From Cyclaneusma minus (Eukaryota > Ascomycota > Leotiomycetes > Marthamycetales > Marthamycetaceae), in NCBI GenBank assembly GCA_037179335.1, contig JAKZHN010000001.1, positions 1,116,001 to 1,180,000 of the forward strand: a DNA stretch of 64,000 nucleotides. The letters are read 5' to 3'. Positions within the stretch are counted from its first letter, which is position 1; the number at the start of each line of letters is the position of its first letter. Of the stretch, positions 22,831 through 33,457 are shown piece by piece. The notes beneath the pieces are model-generated. The model did not search any database. It was given only the letters and a program-made list of their open reading frames with translations, and had not been told where the DNA came from. The translations under genes were made by a program, and so were the position numbers.

Positions 22831-24339
22831 CTACGCATAATGTGGAACCCACTCCGACCAATCCACCGTCTGGAAAGCACTCGCCGGCAATGAACGCAAT
22901 TGCAAGGCGTCAGCGAGAAAGGTATACGTCCTCGCACAACAATAGATGAAGCCCACAATATACCCCAGTAAAGTAACCTTCAGAGGCACGTACAAGGCGG
23001 GGTCTTTCGAAACCGAGTTGTTTCGAAGCCGGTCCGCAAATGTCCTCCGTTTCCGTCTGATCTCGTCGGCGCCAACCCGTGATTCTTCTTTCATCACAGC
23101 TCTCGCTTTTGTCTCGGCGGACTCTTCCTCTTCCTTCTGTTCAGCCACTTCTTCTTCCTTCTGTCCAGCTGCATCCCGACTGGAAATCCAATTCCTGATA
23201 GCGGGGCACCATACAAACACAGACTCGGTCACGACATGGATGACATACATGACAAAGCAAAAAGCCATACCCAAAGAAGCTGCGCGCCACAGCCATAACT
23301 CTGTCGTAGTCGGAAAGCTGAAGTTCCATCCAAAAAATAAAACACCAATATATACAGCCGCCAAGGCGTAGACCATCCACGGTGTATGGCCAGGCAGGGC
23401 CGGCAATAGCGTGTTTTCAATTCGATCGACTGGCCGCGCCTGGGAGCCGAAGACGATACCCATATGACGTAAGATGTTGATCCAATGCGACCAGTTCTTC
23501 GACCAGTGCCATTCCTCGCGGCTGACAAAGTCGAGAGGCGTACGGGTATAGCTCCATGGTTGAGCAGCGTCATCACCCGCCTGGATAAGGATGTCTGCAA
23601 TACTCGTCTGGCAGTAGATGGGCTCTGCCACTGTCACATCCGCTGGTTTGCGCATCCAGCAGATGGTGGTTCCAATGCTGGCAACTATGAAAGCCGCGGT
23701 CGTAAGTTCGGCGCAGGTAATGGCGAGGTGTTGGGCTCCTCGGCCAATGAGGTCGATTAAGAACCAGATGATCTGGGCGAGTGTAATAAGGCGTAGGAAA
23801 CCGTCGAGTTTGTTTTTGCCTTTGATGGAGCGTGAGTCGAGCTTGGGAAGTTCGATGTAGCCGTGCCGAATCAAGTAGAGTAGTTGCTTAGCATCGATAG
23901 GAAATGGCGGGAAATCGGGGGTGTGCAACACGAAACCGCCCATATCGACGAAAAAGGCTTTTGGTAGAGTCCACTCGAGGTAGCCTTCTTCATGGAAGTC
24001 TTGTACTGATTGCCGCGCCGATAAGTATTGGGCCAGTGCCAATTGGAAGATATACTCGGGGCCCAGGAAAGCCAGGGCTGTGATGTAGACTTTTCGGCGG
24101 ATGACCTTGAAGTCTGAATCGTCTGGCCCTGGTACGTTGAGACACAGAATCGACCAGGAACACAGAGTCATCGTGATTGCACAACTCCATATGATCTCGT
24201 ACGTGCCACGGCCGTTCGGACTCTGGGTCCAGCCCTGCTTGGGTTCGGTGGTATTGCTGGCTGCTCGATCATCGAGAGGTATAGACATAGCATCAACGAG
24301 CGAGACTAGTAGAAATGGAAAGATAATAACGGTTGCCAT
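22831..24339 (-). CDS. Multi-pass membrane protein of a fungal-specific family
   Basis: Intronless, 502 residues from the ATG at 24339. An in-frame ATG at 24480 would add 47 residues, but 24339 begins a clean signal peptide (MATVIIFPFLLVSLVDA), so I prefer it. After a short N-glycosylation-prone linker (NTT) come GTYEIIWSCAITMTLCSW, then helices around FLGPEYIFQLALAQYL, ITLAQIIWFLIDLIG, ITCAELTTAAFIVAS, WMVYALAAVYIGVLFFGW, MAFCFVMYVIHVV and LLGYIVGFIYCCARTY. A charged Glu/Lys cytosolic segment precedes the last helix. The GTY.IIWSC start and the following W/P-rich pattern are typical of a large fungal family annotated only as integral membrane proteins. Role unknown. Its stop codon is only 69 bp from the transposon duplication, so its 3' UTR may run into the LTR. 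Confidence 0.8.
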   Translation of the reverse strand: MATVIIFPFLLVSLVDAMSIPLDDRAASNTTEPKQGWTQSPNGRGTYEIIWSCAITMTLCSWSILCLNVPGPDDSDFKVIRRKVYITALAFLGPEYIFQLALAQYLSARQSVQDFHEEGYLEWTLPKAFFVDMGGFVLHTPDFPPFPIDAKQLLYLIRHGYIELPKLDSRSIKGKNKLDGFLRLITLAQIIWFLIDLIGRGAQHLAITCAELTTAAFIVASIGTTICWMRKPADVTVAEPIYCQTSIADILIQAGDDAAQPWSYTRTPLDFVSREEWHWSKNWSHWINILRHMGIVFGSQARPVDRIENTLLPALPGHTPWMVYALAAVYIGVLFFGWNFSFPTTTELWLWRAASLGMAFCFVMYVIHVVTESVFVWCPAIRNWISSRDAAGQKEEEVAEQKEEEESAETKARAVMKEESRVGADEIRRKRRTFADRLRNNSVSKDPALYVPLKVTLLGYIVGFIYCCARTYTFLADALQLRSLPASAFQTVDWSEWVPHYA

Positions 24340-25689
24340 CGCACGCGATGTAAATTGAAAAGATGGGAATGAGATCAATTCAACTGAACGCGGAAGAGGA
24401 GTGGAAAAACCATTAGTATCTGTCGACCACCGTCTCCCGTCTCTTCTTAGAAGAAGGTGGGCAAGAAGCGGCTCACTCAAAGACGCCCAAGTATTATTAG
24501 AAACTCACATGAAAGTTCAAGGGAGACATCATGGCATGTCACTATAAATATCAGTGTTGGTTCTCGAAGAGGGAAACTGCCCCACCTGAGCGGTTCAGTT
24601 GCTGCAACTTAGTCGGCCCCTAAGCATATGTTCCTTGTAGTAGGAAGAGCGCCTATGTGGAGAGTGTCGCGCGCAGGGATTGATGTGTCCGATTACTGCC
24701 ATTTACCCACCAGTCCCAGGGCATAGCAGTATTTGGCCGGTCGGGCATCTCTCCTGGATATTATATACTTGTGTTCTCGAAGTGCCTCCTCTCGTTCTTC
24801 CGGGGGGCCATGGGGCTTGGGACAGAATGTGGCGGCTCCTCGGCGCAACAGGCAAGGTATCTGTGGCGGGCGTAGAGAGTATCTGTGGGCGACTCAGCTG
24901 GGTTTGGAAAAGGCAGAGAGAGTGACTTTACCAGAATCAGATTTCGAATTTCGATTGTCACAGCGGGCTGCAGCCCGTTGCCGTTGCCATTCCCCTCGCC
25001 TTCAATCAAAGATCGAGTGTGAGTGGTCACTGGTCTGGCATTTTGATGCCGTTGGTTTCAATAATGCTGTCGTGCAGATCCCGTGGGTGATGGCTTGGGT
25101 CCTTCGGATGCTACTAAGGCTCGGCTGCGGCCCGTGTGCCGCTGGCCACTTGGCGCCCATTATTTGGCGCCCAGCGCCTGCCAATCATGTTGATCAATCG
25201 TCGATCCACAAAAATTGACGCTTCTGGGATAGACACTTTCCGCGAGGCCCACACGCCCCCAAATAATTGAATACAGCGGCAAAGATACGACTTTTGGATT
25301 TTACATTTCAACGCTAGTTTAGCCCTGAAACAGATATTATTCTAAGCACAAATCGACCAAAGAGAATGCTCCCTCGTTTTGTATCGTTAATACTTAGAAT
25401 TAGCCGTCTGAATATAGGCTACATGTATTTTGGGGGGTGTTGTGTTGTGGGGATGTCTCTCCCTACTAGTCCCTCCAGGATCCGACATTGACGGAGTCGT
25501 CAATTCCAGCCTGAATGACCCTCCCTCGCTCGGACTCCCACATCTTTGTCAAGCTAAGTATCCCAGCCTCTCTCCTCTCATATCCCCAATTCCTCAAGCT
25601 TTTTCCTGTTGCATATCGACCATCGTAGAGCACAAAGCTGCATCTTCTTGTTGTCTATCCTTTCAGAATATCAGATACCTGCATTTCTA
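24340..25689. other. intergenic, no gene seen
   Basis: Promoter side of the membrane-protein gene and leader of the methyltransferase fragment. Several short ORFs on both strands, none with recognisable similarity. Confidence 0.5.
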
Positions 25690-25893
25690 ATGGCTGAGCC
25701 CGACCAAGAGCCACTCATCAATGCCAATCCCGCCCTCCAACGCTACTATGGCTCCCTCGAATCTCGAGCAGGCTATCGTCTCATCCTAGGCGGAAACAGA
25801 CATCTCAACGCTCGCCTAGCTGTTCCAACTCCTCCTCCAAATCAACATGCACCCTTAACTCCTTCTCCCCCAACACCTTATACACCTCCCTGA
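25690..25893 (+). pseudogene. 5' remnant of a SAM-dependent methyltransferase gene
   Basis: The 67-codon ORF starts MAEPDQEPLINANPALQRYY, then GSLESRAGYRLILGGNRH. The PALQ.YY.SLESR.GYR..LGG.RH pattern is the N-terminus of a common fungal class I methyltransferase family that normally continues for about 250 residues. Here similarity stops at about 25803, where the sequence becomes the antisense 3' end of NRDE2 (stop at 25805). After that the ORF is low-complexity Pro/Thr until 25893. I infer a gene truncated at its 5' fifth by a rearrangement; a short expressed peptide cannot be excluded. Confidence 0.55.
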
Positions 25894-28800
25894 GCTCTCC
25901 CATCCCCATCACCTCCCTCAGATTCTCAAAAGCAACCATCACAAACCTCTTTTCCCAAGGACAAGCCCTCAGCCCCCTATAAAACACATCCTTCGCGATC
26001 CCCCTGTACTCCTCTTTCTCTGCACAAAACAGCACATACAGTTTCCAGATCCCTGCATTATGCATACACTGCGGACTGCTGACCGCATTCTCAAACGCCG
26101 CTCGCACCGAATGTACATTCCCAACGCGCTGCTCGTGCCAGATAGCGAAGAGACGAAGAATCACGTTATCATGGGCCGGAATTAGGGTTTGAGAGAGGAG
26201 GGAGCGAACGCGAGCGTCGATGCGGAGATGGCGCTCGTTCCAGGCGTATAGTGAGAGGAAGATGGTGTTGGAGGGGAAATATGAGAGTGAGGTTTCAAGA
26301 TGGGCGCGGATGAGGGATGGTCTGAATGGAGAGTGGCGTGCGTGATGGTAGAGTAGGCGGGCGGCGGATTGGAGGAGGAATTCATGGTGGGATGTGCCGG
26401 ACAGGTTTCGCGATACGAGAAGAGCGGAGGAGGAGTCGAAGACTGACAGGGCCGCTGTGATGTTGCCGTGTTCTGTGTGGCTGGGAGAGGATGGTGTTTG
26501 GGTGGAAAGATATGATATGAGGGCGAGACACTCGGTGTAGACGATGGCTGTGCTTGGTTCGTTGGAGGAGAGCAGGTAGTCGCGGATGGAGGTTAAGTGT
26601 TGTTCGGCTTTTAATAAGGCTGCTGGGGAGGAGCCCGAAATGGTGATGACAGATTTAGGGGTTCCATCGGGGATAGCAAGTAAGCATTTGAGGGCTTCTT
26701 CTTGGTATCCTCGATCCAGCAAGCCCCATACCCACGTCTTCCAGAGCAATATACAATGCTTCTGCTCTGCTTCAGCAACCGACATGCGCATCCCAATGGC
26801 TGCATGAAGAATATTAACAGCGGTGTCTTGGTTACCACGGGACCATTCTATGCAGGCGTAAGCATTGTAGAGACGGAGACTCGATGGGTACTGCTTGAGG
26901 ACGCTCTTTGCTGTCTTTTTGATTGTATCCGACCCGTTGCAGTATTCAAAACCGAGATAATACTCGGCAAATCCTGGTAGGCAGTTTGTTTTGAGAATGC
27001 TCCTCAAGCTGTTTCTCACCCACTCATATGTCAAAGGACCTTGGTCGCCGTAGACCTCCCGCCAAGCTTTGAAGGATCGGTACCAATACGGGGACTGGAA
27101 CATGGTGTCGGGTGATGAGTAAAAAGTCACTTCTGGTGGAGGACACAGATGAGCTTCATAAGTTTCAGCATGATCGGTATGTCTTCCCCCGCTGAGATTT
27201 CGTTCAAGCAATCCTGGACCCCAATACATGATGGATCCTCTGATGAATTGGTCTTTCCACCATTGGTGAGATATGGAATTCGAATCGCGAGCTGGTGGTA
27301 GCCGGCAGAACATGAGATAGGCATCAAGAAGAAGCTCACGCAAACTTGATGATGGAACAGGCAAGAAGACCAGAAAAGGCTCTATGTCACTCGCCAGAAT
27401 CACACGGAAAGGATCATTCTCAGCAACATCATCTAGAGTTCGAGCCGGCTCTCGTGATGTCTGACCACATGCCTTCTCAGCTCTGCTCCACGAGCCGAAT
27501 ATGTCGCTGCCTTCTATAGAAGCTGTGATTGGATCTGTTCGAGCTTCAGGAAATATTGCAGAATTGGGGTCTGAGTGATAGTGTTGCCATCCAAGAGCCC
27601 CTGGTTCGCCAAGTTTGGCAATTTCGCTCTCCCAGAAGTCCCGAAAGGCATCCTCGAGGTCAATAGAGCTGTCTGTAGGCGCAAAGAAATTAGCCTCCAG
27701 CAGACTTTGCCAGATCGCAGTACCAAGTTCCGTGTAGCCTGCTTCCCGAAGGTACAAAGTGGCCCTGAGCAGAGTGTATATGACCTGCTCGTAGAGATTT
27801 TCCCGCTCTTGCAAGGACTGCCTCTCGTTGCGAGCAGCGTCTCGAAGCAGTCTGATGTGGTTGATATAGATATCACGCACGTCTTCAAACTGAAACGTCG
27901 ATAATGTGCTTTGCCTGAAGTCTAGGAATTTCTTCCTCAATGCGTGACTTCCAATATTCTCTTTGACAATCTGCTCCCATCTCCTGGATTGCTCGCCAAT
28001 GTCCCACACCTTGGAGCCTTCATCCATAAGTCCGCTCAATAGGCGTTCTCGTGCTTCCAACGTGGATGCCGCCTTCGTAAGAGCCTTTTCATACATAGAC
28101 ATCTTGATTTCAGCAGTGCTTTGTTTCTCAGCACGGGTAATCTTTCTCCGTGCATTGTCTCTGATGCCAAGCAAGGAGTCTTGGTGGTCGATCAATGCAA
28201 GCCAAGCATCGAGATTTTGAGGCTGCTGCTCGACAGCTCGGGACAGTTCAATGGTCTTTTGTCTCGTCGAAGCATCCAACTTGACAAACCTGCCAGATTC
28301 AGAACCAGAGGAATCGGATTCTGTCGCATATTCCAGCCGATCATCCGCTGGCTTGTTCGAAGCTTTCGCTTTCCCCTGAATAGACCTGTAATGGGTATCC
28401 TCATCTTCGGAAGAGGGATCGTTGCTCGCACGTCTCTTGCGCTTCTTTGATGGGTTGACGGGAATGAAATCCAGAGACTCGGTTTGACCGTGATCTATTG
28501 CTTCCGGCCGTAGTTTCAACAACCTGGCCGCTTGCTTTTCGTTGCTCGCAAAGACATATTTTTGGCGTTTTGCGCTATGGCGACTGTAGATGTCCTCAAC
28601 AACAATACCCCTCTCATCTTCGTAAACAATCTTGAATCTTCTGCCAACACCCAGGATGTTCCCGCGCCCGAATCGGTGGAAAGCCGGGATGCTGTAGCGA
28701 TCAAGGCTGCCATAAACAAGATTCTTTGGGTCGCCTACTCGATCCTCAATGAAGATACCAGAAGATCTTGGCACCCTTTCCCCCTGGCTAGTCGTGAATT

Positions 28801-29137
28801 CGGATATCGGTGCGGACTCGCGTACATGGTCTTCTTTTGACGATGTTCCTTCCCTCGACACCTGTTCTCTCCTCCTGGATCTGTCTCTCCTCGGGGACCT
28901 TTCTCTCCTGGGTGACCTATCTCGTCTCGACGATCGATGCTCCCTATTATGGTGATGGTGATGATCCCGATGTCGATGCCGTGATTTGTCTTTTTCACGC
29001 TCGTCGCGAGACAGCCGCCGGCCCTTTCCCTCATTGCTCAAATCCGACGGCACTTCCGCCTGCTTCACCTCAGACACCTTCGCCCTGGGTACGAAGGATC
29101 CAAATTTTGGAACCACAGGCTGACTTGGGTCCGTCAT
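25805..29137 (-). CDS. NRDE2: NRDE-2 family nuclear RNA-surveillance protein
   Basis: Intronless, 1,110 residues, the expected size. N-terminal FGSFVPRAK, then a His/Arg/Ser-rich low-complexity segment with SPRRER/SPRRDR repeats (about residues 45-95). Next is the family core: LVYGSLDRYSIPAFHRFGRGNILG and a tract ending SAKRQKYVF. From about residue 280 (RQKTIELSRAVEQQPQNLDAWLALIDHQD) to the C-terminus it is made of HAT/TPR-like helical repeats, including FYRGLRACPWEKRFVMVAFENLR near the end. In yeast and animals NRDE-2 partners the Mtr4 helicase and affects nuclear exosome activity, splicing and small-RNA silencing. Start chosen at the first ATG (29137). It shares a 523-bp divergent promoter region with RDH54; its 3' end overlaps the methyltransferase remnant on the other strand. 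Confidence 0.92.
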   Translation of the reverse strand: MTDPSQPVVPKFGSFVPRAKVSEVKQAEVPSDLSNEGKGRRLSRDEREKDKSRHRHRDHHHHHNREHRSSRRDRSPRRERSPRRDRSRRREQVSREGTSSKEDHVRESAPISEFTTSQGERVPRSSGIFIEDRVGDPKNLVYGSLDRYSIPAFHRFGRGNILGVGRRFKIVYEDERGIVVEDIYSRHSAKRQKYVFASNEKQAARLLKLRPEAIDHGQTESLDFIPVNPSKKRKRRASNDPSSEDEDTHYRSIQGKAKASNKPADDRLEYATESDSSGSESGRFVKLDASTRQKTIELSRAVEQQPQNLDAWLALIDHQDSLLGIRDNARRKITRAEKQSTAEIKMSMYEKALTKAASTLEARERLLSGLMDEGSKVWDIGEQSRRWEQIVKENIGSHALRKKFLDFRQSTLSTFQFEDVRDIYINHIRLLRDAARNERQSLQERENLYEQVIYTLLRATLYLREAGYTELGTAIWQSLLEANFFAPTDSSIDLEDAFRDFWESEIAKLGEPGALGWQHYHSDPNSAIFPEARTDPITASIEGSDIFGSWSRAEKACGQTSREPARTLDDVAENDPFRVILASDIEPFLVFLPVPSSSLRELLLDAYLMFCRLPPARDSNSISHQWWKDQFIRGSIMYWGPGLLERNLSGGRHTDHAETYEAHLCPPPEVTFYSSPDTMFQSPYWYRSFKAWREVYGDQGPLTYEWVRNSLRSILKTNCLPGFAEYYLGFEYCNGSDTIKKTAKSVLKQYPSSLRLYNAYACIEWSRGNQDTAVNILHAAIGMRMSVAEAEQKHCILLWKTWVWGLLDRGYQEEALKCLLAIPDGTPKSVITISGSSPAALLKAEQHLTSIRDYLLSSNEPSTAIVYTECLALISYLSTQTPSSPSHTEHGNITAALSVFDSSSALLVSRNLSGTSHHEFLLQSAARLLYHHARHSPFRPSLIRAHLETSLSYFPSNTIFLSLYAWNERHLRIDARVRSLLSQTLIPAHDNVILRLFAIWHEQRVGNVHSVRAAFENAVSSPQCMHNAGIWKLYVLFCAEKEEYRGIAKDVFYRGLRACPWEKRFVMVAFENLREVMGMGELREVYKVLGEKELRVHVDLEEELEQLGER

Positions 29138-29660
29138 AGCGGACTCGGAGTGTGTCCTGTGATCTGCGGACGGAATAAGTACCTACACATCCAGCCAGCG
29201 GCGATTCATGCAGCGTCGCGCAAATTGCGTTGACCACGACTCGCCCACATAAAGAGGGATACCGAATCTCGATAGCGAGAACGACGCAAGTCCTTGGTCT
29301 GTGATCTTCAAAGGAAAATTCTGGTCTTGAGGGCTCTCGATATCAGCGAAGATGAAGATGAGGCTTGCCAAGGAACGGCATCCGAGCTTCTACCGAGATT
29401 TCACGTGATAACGCGCCAAATCCAAATTGGAACTCTAAACGCGACACACTTTCGCCCGAGACCTCCCGCCACCGACCGACCACTCTTCCAGAAACGAGGA
29501 AACGCTTCGTCGGCTTGATGTCGACTCGCATACTTTAAATTTGAAACGATGAGAATCTGAAGATCCAATTGCTATTTCTTCCTGCGTTGTAGACAATATC
29601 GACCGGCTCCAATCGCGTCTATCCTGCCAGAGAGTGCGCGTCGCGACTGAAGTCGACAAC
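29138..29660. promoter_or_regulatory. divergent NRDE2/RDH54 promoter region
   Basis: 523 bp between two start codons facing away from each other. No clear TATA box. Presumed shared promoter by position only. Confidence 0.5.
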
Positions 29661-32600
29661 ATGTGGAAGAAACCCTTCAAGCCGCCTTTGCTGCAGGCGA
29701 GACCAAGGCCGACGTCTCCACAGCTGATCGAAGATTCAGATGAGGAGCGACAGGTCCAACGGCCCCCCTACAAGAAACGTCGTCTTCTCGTACACGACGT
29801 TGAGGAAAGCCCTTCGCCGCAGAAATCTATCCCCGCCAAACCAGCCGCTGTCACCGCTCCGAGAAAGCCTCTCCTGACCGTCACGAACCCTGTCGCTGCC
29901 GCAGAAGCTGTAGCACCGATAAGCGAAGGCCCAGAATGCTACTACATGGTGCTATGGTACGCCTTCCTCCAATCTATTTGACTGCATTGATACTTATTCG
30001 TATCCTCCGATAGGCGCAAACCTACCGGCAAGAAGCACAAGACCTGGGATGGCGATGGAGTTCTTTCGGTCAGGGGCGGCTACGCTCGTTTGCAAGATAT
30101 CTCGGGACGAGACATGGGCAAATGCGCCTTCAAAGACCCGCTTCTCCCCGGAAGCTCTCTTCGTGTAGGTGGGAAAGAGGTTGAGGTTGACTGCTCCATT
30201 ACCAGGGAGGACTTCCTTGCTGGACGGCCATTTCTCAACACTGCTCCAGGTCGAACTCCCAGCTCTGAGTCTACCGGTTCAGCGCCGCAGAGGAAAGTCA
30301 GTCTAGGTGCCACCCCAAAAGCTACCGCAATCAAAAAGGAAAACAGCAGCATAGGAGTAACGCCGAGGTCTTTCTATGCTCCTGCACCCAAAAGCAATGC
30401 GTCCCAGGCACAGTTCAAAAACCCTCTTCTCCACAACACTGTCGTGCCGCAGGTCAAAAATCGCGCTGAACCACGTTACAATCCTAATGCGCCCGGTGCC
30501 CTGGTTATGAGAAGGCCGCCACATAGCTCTAAGGGCAAAGAACCCGTGGACGTGGTAGTCGATCCTCTTCTGACCAAGCACCTACGTGAACACCAGCGTG
30601 AAGGAGTCAAGTTTCTTTATGAGTGTGTGATGGGGATGAGAGGTTTTGATGGCCAGGGGGCTCTACTCGCTGATGAAATGGGTCTGGGCAAGACCCTTCA
30701 AACTATTGCACTGGTGTGGACGCTTTTGAAGCAAAGTCCCGCCAGCGACTCGGATAGTGTCATCAAGAAGGCCCTTATAGTATGCCCTGTCACCTTGATC
30801 ACGAATTGGAAAAAGGAGTTCAACAAATGGCTTGGTAAGGAGCGCATCAAGGTGTTTGTCGCCGATGGCCAGAACATCCGTCTCACCGACTTCACTCACG
30901 GTAAGGTCTATAACGTCATGATTATTGGCTACGAGAAGTTGAGATCAGTCTCTGAAGATCTCAAGAAAAGTGGCTGCATTGACATCGTCATAGCGGATGA
31001 GGGCCACCGCCTAAAAACAGCTCAGAATAAGTCGGCACAGGCGATAAAGTCGCTGAATACTCGACGACGTATCATTCTCTCCGGAACTCCTCTCCAGAAC
31101 GACCTTTCCGAGTTCTTTACCATGGTTGATTTCGTCAATCCTGGTCTATTGGGGACCTACAACACGTTCAAGAAAGAATTCGAGAATCCAATCTTGAAAA
31201 GTCGTCAACCAGGAGCCTCGGCAAAAGACGTCGAGAAAGGCGCCGCCAGAGGCAAGGAGCTCTCGAACTTGACCAAGAGGTTCATCCTTCGTCGAACCGC
31301 CGACATCCTTTCCAAGTACCTCAAGTCCAAAACAGAGTACATTGTCTTCTGCAAGCCTACACAGGCTCAGGCTCAAGTATACCAGCATGTTCTTGAATCT
31401 CCCGTCTTCAATAAAGTGCTGGGAAGTCCGGAAGCCTCGCTACAGCTCATCACCCTGCTCAAGAAAGTTTGCAATTCCCCCAAACTACTTAATAAGGCAC
31501 GATCACAGGATGCTCCAAGTAACAACAACGTTGCCAAGCTCCTCGAAGCCATTCCTTCGAATCTGTTGCGAATGGAAGCTATCAATTCCAGCAGCAAGTT
31601 TCGCGTCCTCGACAAACTCCTCACCAGCCTTTCTAAGACCACAAAGGAGAAAATTGTTCTGGTGTCTAATTACACGGCTACGCTCGATATGTTTTCAACT
31701 TATCTGACATCCGTCTCACTCCCCTTTTTGAGACTTGACGGAAGCACGCCTTCTCAGAAAAGGCAAGGTCTGGTTGACGAGTTCAACAGAACATCAGCCT
31801 CAGAGAACTTTGCGTTTCTTCTCTCAGCCAAATCTGGGGGAGCGGGCATCAACCTCATTGGCGCCAGTCGTCTCATCCTCTTCGACGTGGACTGGAACCC
31901 CAGTACCGACTTACAAGCGATGGCTCGAATTCATCGAGACGGGCAAAAGCTTCCCGTTAAAATCTACAGATTTCTGATGGCCGGTGGTATGGATGAAAAG
32001 ATCTACCAGAGACAAGTGACGAAGATGGGACTTGCAGACAGTATTGTCGACGGGAAGAAAAATGAGTCGAGCTTCTCCCCTGAGGAGCTTCGAGATCTTT
32101 TCAGACTGGACTTGGAGGCTCCTTGCCAGACGCATGATTTATTGGGGTGCGGATGTAAGGGCAGAGCATTCGCTCCGCCGCAGGATGCTTCTGCTTTCCC
32201 TCTACAGTCCAGTCAGCCTGAAGCTCCAGCGTCGCCTATCATGATCTCAGACGAGGACGAAAATGAAGTTGACCACAACGACGCTTCATTGATCGCAGAC
32301 TCGGACCCAGACCTGGACTCCGACGACGATCTCCCCGTGAAGCCAACTGCGAGACCTCGTCGTGCCACAGCCATCCTCGACTCCGACGACTCCGACGATG
32401 ACCTGCCTCTCAACCCAGCCGCTTCCTTCGTAAAATCCTCGCGATCTGCTACACCAAAGTCCTCAGCGCTGTCGACTTCAGTATCCCGGGCCAGCTCCAA
32501 GCCCAAAATCCTCCCAGCGTCCAAACTCAACATGGAAGCGCAAGAATCAGAAATTGTGGAAAACGCCCGAGCGGAGCGGGAGGCGGCGTCAAAGGGCAAG

Positions 32601-32783
32601 ATGCAGGCGTTGATGACATATGCGCATATTGACACGTCGGTGCTTAGGGGTGAGACGAAGGATGTGTTGGGCTTTGAGACGGAGTGTGTGGAGGCGAAGA
32701 AGACGATAGATGATGCGGTGTTGGAGGAGGTCTTGGAGGATGAGAAATGCAAGGTTGGGTTCGTTTTTGTGAGACGGGCATGA
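29661..32783 (+). CDS. RDH54: Rdh54/Tid1 (Rad54B-type) Swi2/Snf2 translocase
   Basis: Two exons, 29661-29956 and 30014-32783 (57-nt GT-AG intron, joining CYYMVLW to RKPTGKKHKTW); 1,021 residues. The N-terminal region is basic and disordered and contains CYYMVLWRKPTGKKHKTWDGDG, a signature of the Rdh54/Rad54B branch. Snf2 motor: HLREHQREGVKFLYE, Walker A DEMGLGKT at about 319-326, ADEGHRLK (motif II), LSGTPLQNDL (motif III). Second lobe: SGGAGINL and RIHRDGQK. The C-terminal extension is Ser/Asp-rich (SDSDPDLDSDDDLP). The family moves along DNA, removes Rad51 from duplex DNA and aids homologous recombination, especially between homologues in meiosis. First ATG in frame is used. Confidence 0.93.
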
Positions 32784-33457
32784 GTAATGACGAACATCTG
32801 GCTTTGCTACACGGGCTTAATCTCTGGGGACTTTGGGGCGGCGTTAGAGGAGCGCTATGCATGACAAGGAAGTAAAGTGCTGTATTAGACATGGCTCCAG
32901 TCGACGAGTTTCTGAAAAGCTTTGCTCAATCGCCTGTCGAGTTTTCAAATTTGCTCCTAGCTAATCCCGATTAGACATCTTTGATATCAGAATAGATGCT
33001 CCAGCCCAGGGCATTGGCATTTCAATATCTTGCTCGTTGGTTAACAAAGAATACCTACCCAGGCATGGATGGAGAAAAAAGAGCCAACTTCGAGACGTAG
33101 TGCTTAAAAACCTTTGAGCAAAGCTCGGGCCGCTCTCGGTTAACTTTCCTCGGATATGTGTTCTCGGATTCTCGGAAGGGGCGGCGGGGTGAGCCCATAA
33201 ATAGCGGGAGCTACCCCACACTCGCACATCATAGCTCCACCGCTAAGCATCCCATTGGTCTTCCCCAACGACATCGTCACACGAGCTAGCCGTCGATACT
33301 CCAGTCATACCTAACCAGTGATACCACAAAAGCTACTTACAAGCACTCCAAAACGCAAAGCTAAGTCCCTCATCTCTCAACTCTCAGCTCAGTTCCTCTC
33401 TTCTTTCTCTTCACATCCATCTCCTTCTCACATTTCATACTGTCATAATATCTCGAG
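32784..33457. other. intergenic with MITE-like inverted arms
   Basis: Spacer between RDH54 and the acyl-CoA synthetase. It holds a 75-bp repeat shared with 41.96-42.05 kb and a 12-bp inverted pair (32918-32929 and 33114-33125). A pyrimidine-rich leader (CTCTCAACTCTCAG) precedes the synthetase start. Confidence 0.5.
32917..33150. mobile_element. MITE-like element with inverted arms, copy 1
   Basis: AGCTTTGCTCAA at 32918-32929 is inverted at 33114-33125. The first 75 bp (32917-32992) match 41961-42048 in reverse orientation with few differences, including AATCGCCT-TCGAGTTT and AGCTAATCCCGATTA. The sequence GGTTAAC near 33141 also matches the other copy's end. No clear target duplication, so the exact boundaries are uncertain. 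Confidence 0.45.
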
